64,000 bases of DNA from JAPULR01 sp965238215 (lineage in GTDB: Bacteria; Chloroflexota; Dehalococcoidia; Lucifugimonadales; GCA-2712585): positions 2,356,001-2,420,000 of the forward strand of contig OZ250180.1 of NCBI GenBank assembly GCA_965238215.1, read 5' to 3'. A program made the translations under genes and the position numbers. The first letter of the stretch is position 1; each line of letters begins with the position of its first letter. The notes under the pieces were generated by a model. The model was not told the DNA's origin. It made no database searches and saw nothing but the letters and a program-made list of their open reading frames with translations. This document shows positions 16,944 to 24,028 of this stretch, piece by piece.

Positions 16944-17870
16944 CTAGAAGGGTTTGCCGAAGATGCGGAAGGCGCCGTTAAAGGGGACCAGCCCGTTAAA
17001 CAGTTCCGGGTGCAGCATTTTCGCCATCATCTCCAGACCATCGACGAGCCTCGGTCCGGAGCGGCTGAAGTAGGAGTTGGCATCGACGACGAAGAGGTTG
17101 GCACTCTTGGCGGCGGGCAATTCGTCCCATCCCGCTTTCTCGGTTAGAAGCTTAATTTCCGAAAGGCCGCGGCGTACGTCGAAACCGCACGGCATGGCGA
17201 TTATTACGTCGGGCTGTGCTTCGACAATCTGCTCCCACTCGACTGTGAAGGAGGGCTGGCCGGGCTTTCCGAAGCAGTCAACGCCTCCGGCCAGGGCGAC
17301 CATCTCCGGTACCCAGTGGCCACCTACCATCAGGGGGTCCAGCCACTCCAGGCACACCACCCGGGGTTGGGTGTCTGCCGTCGCCGCCAAAGAAGCAACC
17401 CTGTCCATGCGCTCTCTGAGGGAGGCGGTCAGCTGCGACGCCCTGTCCCCCACGCCCGCCGCCTTGCCTACCGCCTCCGCGTCAGCTATTACGTCCGCAA
17501 GGGAGTGGGGGTCCAGGGATAGAACTTCCGGGTTGTGGGGAAGATTCTCCAGGGCCTGGTGCACCTGCTGGGAGGGGACGGCGCAAACTTCGCACAGGGC
17601 CTGGGTCAGCACCAGGTCCGGCCGAGCTTCTTCCAGGGCCTCCAGATGCAGGACGTATATACCGTCGTCGGAGATGAGCGAATCCTTCACTCGCTGATCG
17701 ATTTCCCCGCTAGCGGTGGCGTCCTGAATCCGGCTAGTCACAATCACCGGCTTGTCGGCCGCGGCAATGGGGAAGTCGCAGGCGTAGGTCACCCCGTGCA
17801 AGTCGTCCTGCAAGTCCAGGGCGTAGACTATCTCTGTGGCGCTGGGAAGAAGGGAAACGATTCTAACCAA
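16944..17870 (-). CDS. Cobalamin-binding-type (BtuF-like) periplasmic-binding-fold protein
   Basis: A protein of about 308 residues with the helical-backbone metal receptor fold of BtuF/FhuD. It opens with RIVSLLPSATEIVYAL and shows VTYACDFP, SQQVHQALENLP, CLEWLDPLMVGGHWVPEM and the C-terminal YFSRSGPRLVDGLEMMA, all typical of the cobalamin-binding group. There is no signal peptide or lipobox, so it may be cytoplasmic or exported by another route. No BtuC or BtuD genes are nearby. The start is probably TTG 17870, 8 nt after GGAGAGG; an in-frame TTG at 17891 would add 7 residues. The ligand is inferred from the family only. Confidence 0.78.
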   Translation of the reverse strand: MVRIVSLLPSATEIVYALDLQDDLHGVTYACDFPIAAADKPVIVTSRIQDATASGEIDQRVKDSLISDDGIYVLHLEALEEARPDLVLTQALCEVCAVPSQQVHQALENLPHNPEVLSLDPHSLADVIADAEAVGKAAGVGDRASQLTASLRERMDRVASLAATADTQPRVVCLEWLDPLMVGGHWVPEMVALAGGVDCFGKPGQPSFTVEWEQIVEAQPDVIIAMPCGFDVRRGLSEIKLLTEKAGWDELPAAKSANLFVVDANSYFSRSGPRLVDGLEMMAKMLHPELFNGLVPFNGAFRIFGKPF

Positions 17871-17960
17871 GATTGCCGCCTCTCCGGCCAACTAATGGGC
17901 CAGCCTCTAGGTACTTACAAGGTAGCATAGGGAGCGGCGCCCTTCAACCGCGGCAGAAGT

Positions 17961-17989
17961 TGCCGCAAGAGAAAGGCTAACCTATAATT
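17961..17989 (+). promoter_or_regulatory. Sigma70-type promoter for coaX
   Basis: TTGCCG (17961-17966), a 17-nt spacer and a perfect TATAAT (17984-17989), giving a very short leader of about 10 nt before ATG 18006. Confidence 0.55.
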
Positions 17990-18005
17990 TGGCGGTGAGT
18001 ACGCT

Positions 18006-18788
18006 ATGCTTCTGGCTATAGATATTGGGAACAGCAACATTACCCTTGGCGTGTTCGAAGGCCGGAGGCTAAGCTGCACGGCGCGGCTTTCCGCCGACTC
18101 CCGCCGCCTGTCGGACGAATACGGTGAGCTTGCGCTTAACATTCTGCTCCGCAAAGGGGTTGAGCCTCGAGACATCAGTGCTGCCGCAATCTGCAGCGTC
18201 GTTCCCCGCCTGACTCCTATCTTTGAACAGGTGTGCCGGGAATTCCTGAACGTGGCTCCCCTAACGGTGGACACGGGCGTAAAGACGGGGGTCCGTATCC
18301 TATACGAGAATCCCCGCGACGTGGGAGCGGACCGGGTGGCGGACGCGGCAGCGGCCTACCGTTTGTACGGCGGCCCGACTATCGTGGTGGATTTCGGCAC
18401 CGGCACAGTCTTCGATGCCATTTCCAAGGAAGGCGACTATCTGGGCGGGGCAATCGCCCCCGGCATTGAGGTTGCCGCCGAAGCCCTGCATCAAACCACC
18501 TCCCAACTGCGTCGGGTCGATACGGCCATGCCCCGTAAGGCCATTGGCCGGAACACCCCCGAGGCGTTGCAGTCGGGGCTGATGTTGGGCTACGTTGGCC
18601 TGGTGGAGGGTATGGTTCGACGCTTCAAGGAGGAGTTGGGAGGCGAAGCGAAGGTGGTAGCAACAGGCGGCCTGGCCAGGGTGATGGCCGGAGCTACCAA
18701 GATTTTCGATGCCACCAACCCGGACCTCACCCTAATTGGGCTTCGGATGATCTACGAGATGAACCGAGGGCCACGGGAAGGGGACTAG
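18006..18788 (+). CDS. coaX: Type III pantothenate kinase
   Basis: A 260-residue ASKHA-fold kinase that phosphorylates pantothenate, the first step of CoA synthesis. Visible are the N-terminal phosphate loop LLAIDIGNSNITLGVFEG, GADRVADAAAAY, the DFGTGTVFDAI motif (usually DFGTATTFD), GGAIAPGIEVAAEALHQ and the VVATGGLA signature near the C-terminus. Length is typical. ATG 18006 follows GGCGGTGAG. The gene is one base upstream of coaBC, so two consecutive CoA-pathway enzymes are co-transcribed. Confidence 0.95.
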   Translation: MLLAIDIGNSNITLGVFEGRRLSCTARLSADSRRLSDEYGELALNILLRKGVEPRDISAAAICSVVPRLTPIFEQVCREFLNVAPLTVDTGVKTGVRILYENPRDVGADRVADAAAAYRLYGGPTIVVDFGTGTVFDAISKEGDYLGGAIAPGIEVAAEALHQTTSQLRRVDTAMPRKAIGRNTPEALQSGLMLGYVGLVEGMVRRFKEELGGEAKVVATGGLARVMAGATKIFDATNPDLTLIGLRMIYEMNRGPREGD

Positions 18789-18789
18789 G

Positions 18790-19995
18790 TTGATTCCGGT
18801 TTTGCAGGGAAAGCACGTTGTTCTGGGCGTTACTGGCAGCATTGCCTGCTACAAGGCCGTGGATTTGGCCAGCAAACTGACCCAGGCCGGCGCGTTGGTG
18901 GACGTTGTGATGACGGAAGACGCTTGCAGGTTCGTCACACCCCTGGTCTTTGGCAGCATCACCCACCGGCCCGTGACGACCAGTCTCTTCGACCCCCACT
19001 CGGAGTTGAGCGTAGAGCACGTTGCCCTGGCGGACCGGGCGGACATTCTGGCGGTGGTGCCCGCCACGGCCAACACCCTAGCCAAGATGTCCCTGGGGCT
19101 TACGGACAACGCCCTCGTCGCCACCTACGCCGCCACCGCCGCTCCCGTGCTGGTTGCACCCGCCATGGACGGGCACATGTATGAGAACGCCGCCATCCAG
19201 GAGAATCTAGGCCGGCTGAAGGCACACGGTGTGAGCGTGGTGGGGCCGGATAGCGGCTACTTGGCCTCAGGGAAGGTGGGCGCCGGACGGATGTCGGATC
19301 CGGAGGAGATTTTGGGCCACGTACGGGCGATGCTGGGGAGAAATGGAGCCTTGGCTGGCAAGAGGGTAGTGGTGAGCGCAGGAGGCACCCGCGAGCCCCT
19401 GGACCCGGTTCGGATAATCACGAACCGCTCTACAGGGAAGATGGGCCACGCCCTTGCCGAGGCGGCCCGGGACATGGGCGCTTCCGTGGCGCTGGTGTCG
19501 GCGTCTGAAACGCTGAAGGCGCCGTCGGCCATAAAGACGGTGTGGGTGCAGACGGCTATTGAGATGCAGCGGGCCGTTGAGGCGGCGTGTCGAGGGGCGG
19601 ACGCGCTGATTATGGCCGCCGCCGTTTCCGACTATCGCGCGGCTGCTTCCAGCCCCCACAAGCTCAAAAAGACCGGACAGCCCGTGAGTGTGACGATGGT
19701 CCAAAACCCGGACATTATAGCCGGCATTGAAGGCCCGTCGGTTCGGGTGGGCTTCGCCGCCGAAAGCCAAGACCTGTTGGAGAACGCCAGAGGCAAGCTA
19801 TTGGCCAAGCGGCTGGACATGATCGTTGCCAACGATATCACGGAGGCAGACAGCGGCTTCGGCGGCGATACGAACCGCGCGGTGATTCTCACCGCAGACG
19901 GAGAGGTTCAGCGGCTGCCGTTGACGTCCAAGCAGAAGTTGGCCCACCGAGTGTTGGAGTTAGTGGAAGGCCTGCTAACGGCGAAAGGCGGGTAA
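18790..19995 (+). CDS. coaBC: Bifunctional phosphopantothenoylcysteine decarboxylase / phosphopantothenate-cysteine ligase
   Basis: A 401-residue two-domain enzyme. The N-terminal flavoprotein CoaC domain (about 1-180) has VTGSIACYKA and PAMDGHMYE, the variant of the PxMNxxMW motif with Asp that is found in many lineages. The CoaB domain (about 190-400) has SAGGTREPLDPVRIITN, STGKMG, AAAVSDYR, KKTGQP and AKRLDMIVANDI. It makes 4'-phosphopantetheine from 4'-phosphopantothenate and Cys. The start is TTG 18790, one base after the coaX stop, with a GGAAGGGGA ribosome site inside coaX. valS follows after 62 nt, possibly in the same transcript. Confidence 0.95.
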   Translation: MIPVLQGKHVVLGVTGSIACYKAVDLASKLTQAGALVDVVMTEDACRFVTPLVFGSITHRPVTTSLFDPHSELSVEHVALADRADILAVVPATANTLAKMSLGLTDNALVATYAATAAPVLVAPAMDGHMYENAAIQENLGRLKAHGVSVVGPDSGYLASGKVGAGRMSDPEEILGHVRAMLGRNGALAGKRVVVSAGGTREPLDPVRIITNRSTGKMGHALAEAARDMGASVALVSASETLKAPSAIKTVWVQTAIEMQRAVEAACRGADALIMAAAVSDYRAAASSPHKLKKTGQPVSVTMVQNPDIIAGIEGPSVRVGFAAESQDLLENARGKLLAKRLDMIVANDITEADSGFGGDTNRAVILTADGEVQRLPLTSKQKLAHRVLELVEGLLTAKGG

Positions 19996-20057
19996 TTTGT
20001 GGAGAAAGCACCTCGCGCCGCAAGACAAAAAGTAGTTAGGGAAAGAGGAAGTAGTTG

Positions 20058-22730
20058 ATGAGTTTGCCTTCGTCCAAGGAGATGCCACGAGCTTACAGCC
20101 CCAAGGATGTAGAGGAGCCCCTAAACCGGTTCTGGATGGAAAAAGGGTATTTCACGCCGGAGGTAGACCTCTCCAAGAAGCCCTTTGTCGTCATCATGCC
20201 GCCGCCCAACGTGACGGGAGACCTGCACCTGGGCCATGCGCTGACAATGTTCATCCAGGACATTCTGGTGCGGTGGCATCGGATGATGGGGGAGGCGGCC
20301 CTGTGGCTTCCGGGCAAAGACCACGCCGGCATCGCGACCCAGGTAGTGGTAGAGCGGCAATTAGCCAATGAGGGTACTTCCCGCCAGGAGTTGGGGCGGG
20401 AGAAGTTCCTGGAGCGGATGTGGGACTGGGTGGGCCGGTACGAAAGCAATATCGACGGGCAGTTGAAGCGAATGGGCGCTTCCTGCGACTGGTCACGCCT
20501 CTGCTTCACCCTTGACCCGGGACCCAGCCGGGCCGTCCGAACGACCTTCGCGATCCTTTACGAGAAGGGTCTCATCTACCGGGGCGAGCGAATCATCAAC
20601 TGGTGCATACGCTGCTCGACCGCCCTTTCCGACCTTGAGGTGGATTACGAGGAGGAGGACGGATCTCTATTTTATGTCAATTACCCCCTGGAAGATGGGG
20701 AGGGTTTCATCACCGTGGCCACCACCCGCCCCGAAACCATGTTTGGCGACACGGGCGTTGCCGTCCACCCAGAAGACCCCCGCTATCGACCGCTCTTGGG
20801 GCGAAACGTGATGCTTCCCCTCATCAACCGTCCCATCCCCGTCGTCGGGGATGACGCCATCGACCCGGAGTTCGGGACGGGCGTGTTGAAGGTTACGCCG
20901 GGCCACGACACCGTCGACTTCGAAATAGGCCAGCGTCACGACCTTCCTATCGTCATGGCCTTGGACGACCGTGGGATTCTCACGGAAGCGGCCGGGCAAT
21001 TTCAGAGTCAGGAGCGGTTTGAAGCAAGGCGAAATACGGTGGCGGAGTTGGAACGTCAGGGTTTCCTCGTGAAGACCGAACCCCTTCGCCACTCCATCGG
21101 CCACTGCCAGCGGTGCGCTACGGTGGTAGAACCCCTGGTGAGTAAGCAGTGGTTCATAAAGATTCAGCCGCTGGCCCAACCGGCTGTAGACGCAGTAAAG
21201 AAGGGCCAAGTCCGCATCGTTCCGGAGCGGTTCTCGCGGGTCTATATAAACTGGATGGAAAACATCCGCGACTGGTGCATCAGCCGCCAGCTCTGGTGGG
21301 GACACCGCATTCCCGTTTGGTACTGCGGCCGGTGTGATGGACTTACCGTATCGGTGGAGGACGCGACGCATTGTCAGCACTGCGGCTCTAGCGACATATC
21401 TCAAGACCCTGACGTTCTCGACACCTGGTTCAGTTCCGGCCTCTGGACCCACTCAACCCTAGGATGGCCCGACGAGTCGGAGGACCTGGACTACTTCTAT
21501 CCCTCACAGGTGATGGTGACGGGCTACGACATCTTATTCTTCTGGGTGGCCCGCATGATAATGCAGGGCATAGAGAATATGGGGCAGCCTCCCTTCGAAA
21601 CGGTGTTTCTACATGGTCTGGTGAGGGACGCCGAGGGGAAGAAGATGAGCAAGACCACGGGCAACGTGCTGGACCCCCTGGAGCTTATGGAGACCTATGG
21701 CACTGACGCGCTTCGATTCGCACTGACCACCGGGGCTGCGCCTGGTAATGACCTGCGTTTGAGTAATGGCAAGCTGGAATCCAGCCGAAACTTTGCCAAC
21801 AAGCTGTGGAACGCCTCCCGCTTCGTCATCGGGTCACTGGAGAACGCTGACGCTCTACGTGGATGGCACGAGCTGCCCGACGTTACTCACCGGGAGGACA
21901 GATGGATTCTGAGCCGGCTGAACCGGGTGGTGGGCCGCACGCGGTATTACCTAGAGAGGTTCGAAATTGGTGAGGCCCAGCGGGAAGTATACGACTTCCT
22001 CTGGAACGAGTTCTGCGACTGGTACATTGAGTTTGCCAAGATACGAATGCGGGAATGCGCAAGCCCCTCGCCCCTACCAACGCTGGCCCACGTACTGGAG
22101 AAGACCCTGCGCCTGCTCCATCCCTTCATGCCTTTTGTCACCGAAGAGGTCTGGCAGAGGCTGACTAGGCAGCTTCCCGAGGAAGGAGCGCTCACCGATT
22201 CGATAATGGTTGCGCCGTATCCCGAGGAGGATCCGGCCAGGATGGACGATTCGGCGGAAGCTGAGGTGTCGCAGATAATCACGCTGGTGCGATCCATCCG
22301 CAACGTCAGGGCCCAGCTTCGTATCAATCCCCGGCAGGAGCTACAAGCTTCCCTGGACCACCAGGGACACGACTATCTGGTAGGCGAAGAGGCGGAGGCG
22401 GTGAAGGGACTGGCTCGGCTTGGAAACCTCCGGGGGGCAGAGTCTTCCGAGTCTTCACAGGAGAGCGGCATAGTGAAGGTTGTGGCCGGGGAGGTGGTAG
22501 TGGCCCTTCCATTAGGCAAGGTAACGGACCTTGCCGAGGAGAGGCGGCGCTTGGAGGGGGAACGGGATGAGGCTTCCAAGCACTTGAAGCGCGTGGACTC
22601 GCTGCTTGCCAGGCCGCAGTTTCGCGCTAAGGCGCCGGAGCACGTGGTGGAGCGGGAACAGGAGCGGGCGCAGAGCCTGCAGCAGCGGTTGGAGCGGTTG
22701 GAGGAGGTTCTGGCGCAGCTGCCTCCTTAG
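20058..22730 (+). CDS. valS: Valyl-tRNA synthetase
   Basis: An 890-residue class I aminoacyl-tRNA synthetase. It has PPPNVTGDLHLGHALT (HIGH motif as HLGH), the CP1 editing domain with TTRPETMFGDTGVAVHPED, the ValS hallmark DVLDTWFSSGLWTHSTLGWP, and KMSKTTGNVLDP as the KMSKS loop. The anticodon-binding domain follows, and a C-terminal coiled coil (about 820-890) rich in Arg, Glu and Leu is typical of ValS. ATG 20058 is preferred to TTG 20055 because AGAGGAAG lies about 8 nt upstream of it. No T-box leader is visible in the 62 nt before it. Confidence 0.97.
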   Translation: MSLPSSKEMPRAYSPKDVEEPLNRFWMEKGYFTPEVDLSKKPFVVIMPPPNVTGDLHLGHALTMFIQDILVRWHRMMGEAALWLPGKDHAGIATQVVVERQLANEGTSRQELGREKFLERMWDWVGRYESNIDGQLKRMGASCDWSRLCFTLDPGPSRAVRTTFAILYEKGLIYRGERIINWCIRCSTALSDLEVDYEEEDGSLFYVNYPLEDGEGFITVATTRPETMFGDTGVAVHPEDPRYRPLLGRNVMLPLINRPIPVVGDDAIDPEFGTGVLKVTPGHDTVDFEIGQRHDLPIVMALDDRGILTEAAGQFQSQERFEARRNTVAELERQGFLVKTEPLRHSIGHCQRCATVVEPLVSKQWFIKIQPLAQPAVDAVKKGQVRIVPERFSRVYINWMENIRDWCISRQLWWGHRIPVWYCGRCDGLTVSVEDATHCQHCGSSDISQDPDVLDTWFSSGLWTHSTLGWPDESEDLDYFYPSQVMVTGYDILFFWVARMIMQGIENMGQPPFETVFLHGLVRDAEGKKMSKTTGNVLDPLELMETYGTDALRFALTTGAAPGNDLRLSNGKLESSRNFANKLWNASRFVIGSLENADALRGWHELPDVTHREDRWILSRLNRVVGRTRYYLERFEIGEAQREVYDFLWNEFCDWYIEFAKIRMRECASPSPLPTLAHVLEKTLRLLHPFMPFVTEEVWQRLTRQLPEEGALTDSIMVAPYPEEDPARMDDSAEAEVSQIITLVRSIRNVRAQLRINPRQELQASLDHQGHDYLVGEEAEAVKGLARLGNLRGAESSESSQESGIVKVVAGEVVVALPLGKVTDLAEERRRLEGERDEASKHLKRVDSLLARPQFRAKAPEHVVEREQERAQSLQQRLERLEEVLAQLPP

Positions 22731-22898
22731 TGCGGCGTTTGTGCAATGCTGTCCCACAGAGTCAGTAAGGTAGGCGGGGCAAGAACAACGAGAATCTCCG
22801 TTGCGCTTGTAATGGCAGACGCCGGGACGTGTCCCTATTTGCGGGTGGTGGTCACGGGGGGAGCCAGTTCGACCACAGGGGCTGCGTCTATGATGTGG

Positions 22899-23558
22899 TT
22901 AGATGGGGGCTGATGAGCCGCGAACCTGTTCCAGCCAATTCAACCCCTTCCGGGTGTCGCTGGCTACGCGAGCCGGGTCCCAATAGTAGAGCCGTAGCTT
23001 GAACAGCCAGTAGGTGAACTCCTTGGACTGGGTGAGGCTGAATCCCTCCTGGCTCTGGTAGCCCATCTTCTCCCTGAACTTGGCGATTAAGCCGGCCTGC
23101 TCGTCGTCGTATATCCTGCTAAACACCGAGTCGCTCATATCCTCCACATCGACCCGCCCGCTGGCGCGCATGTCCTTCCGCACTTCTTCCTCCACGGCCA
23201 CGTGCAGGGCCTCCTCTACTACCACCCCATACCAGAAATTGAGAAATCCCCTGTACTTGTTGTAGCCCAGCAGGTTCTTTAGCATTTCCGTGGTTACGTA
23301 GGTGGGGAAGCGGCCTCGAAATAGCAGATTCTCCATTTCCTGAATCTGCGCCGAGTCCCGCAGTAGGGTGCACATTCTTTCAGCCAGAAGCAAACAGTCG
23401 AAGGCCTCGCCCTGAATGACGTAACGATAGAGCCGACCGTCGATGCGTTCCTCTGGGAGGGTCCACATGCTCATGGCCTCAAGAAGCGCCTCGGCCCAGG
23501 GCCGTCCGGCTTTAATGCCTTGCGAGAGACGCTCCAATGCCTCTATTTCCACGGACAC
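22899..23558 (-). CDS. Conserved-looking protein of unknown function downstream of secA
   Basis: At least 219 residues, mostly helical, with no motif I recognise; acidic and aromatic stretches include GFLNFWYGVVVEEALHVAVEEEV and FTYWLFKLRLYYWDP. There is no signal peptide or membrane segment, so it is probably cytoplasmic. The first ATG/GTG/TTG in frame is GTG 23558, but it has no ribosome site, and the frame stays open and protein-like for 20 more codons upstream to an ATT (23618) that overlaps the previous stop and sits 7 nt after GAGAGGG. The true start may therefore be this rare ATT codon. It is co-directional with prs-secA-HHH protein and is probably the last gene of that operon. Confidence 0.7.
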   Translation of the reverse strand: MSVEIEALERLSQGIKAGRPWAEALLEAMSMWTLPEERIDGRLYRYVIQGEAFDCLLLAERMCTLLRDSAQIQEMENLLFRGRFPTYVTTEMLKNLLGYNKYRGFLNFWYGVVVEEALHVAVEEEVRKDMRASGRVDVEDMSDSVFSRIYDDEQAGLIAKFREKMGYQSQEGFSLTQSKEFTYWLFKLRLYYWDPARVASDTRKGLNWLEQVRGSSAPI

Positions 23559-23613
23559 GGGAGGGCCGGTGGGCTGGACTATGAGATCGATGGGGGCTTC
23601 GAAGGGTTTGACG

Positions 23614-24018
23614 TTAATGGGCTTGCCCTCTCTTTAGAGGGCCGGCATCGTCCTCGAGCGTGCCCTTGGATCGGGAGGGAATCAGTCCTATCGACTTGAA
23701 GTAGTTGGTGCAATCTATAATGACCCCGGTGGGCACGCCCTCGTGTCCGGGGAACTCAGCTTTCAGACGCTCGTAAGCGGCCACCTGGCCGGTGGCGATG
23801 TACTCGCGAATTTTCCCGCTGATGGCCTTGCCGATGCCCGGAACCTTCATCAGGTCCTGACCTTGCCGGACCGGAGCGTCCAAGGGATGCGGGAAATCGG
23901 AGATGACCTCCGCCGCCCGCTGGTAGGCCCTAATCTTGAAGATCAGGTCGCCCTTCCTCTCCAGAAGCTGGGCCATGTCCTCAAAGAGGGCAGCTAGTTC
24001 CTCGTTAACGGCGGACAC
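23614..24018 (-). CDS. Stand-alone DNA polymerase beta/PolX N-terminal-type HHH domain protein
   Basis: A 134-residue protein whose first 80 residues match the 8-kDa helix-hairpin-helix domain of PolX / polymerase beta: LERKGDLIFKIRAYQRAAEVI followed by the HhH loop VPGIGKAISGKIREYI. The nucleotidyl-transferase and PHP domains of PolX are absent, and the rest (GVPTGVIIDCTNYFKSIGLIP) is unfamiliar. It may bind DNA ends or gaps, or act as a partner domain. It starts at GTG 24018, 10 nt after the secA stop, and its stop overlaps the possible ATT start of the next gene. Not a pseudogene by appearance: both ends are clean. Confidence 0.75.
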   Translation of the reverse strand: MSAVNEELAALFEDMAQLLERKGDLIFKIRAYQRAAEVISDFPHPLDAPVRQGQDLMKVPGIGKAISGKIREYIATGQVAAYERLKAEFPGHEGVPTGVIIDCTNYFKSIGLIPSRSKGTLEDDAGPLKRGQAH

Positions 24019-24028
24019 GGGGCCGCAC

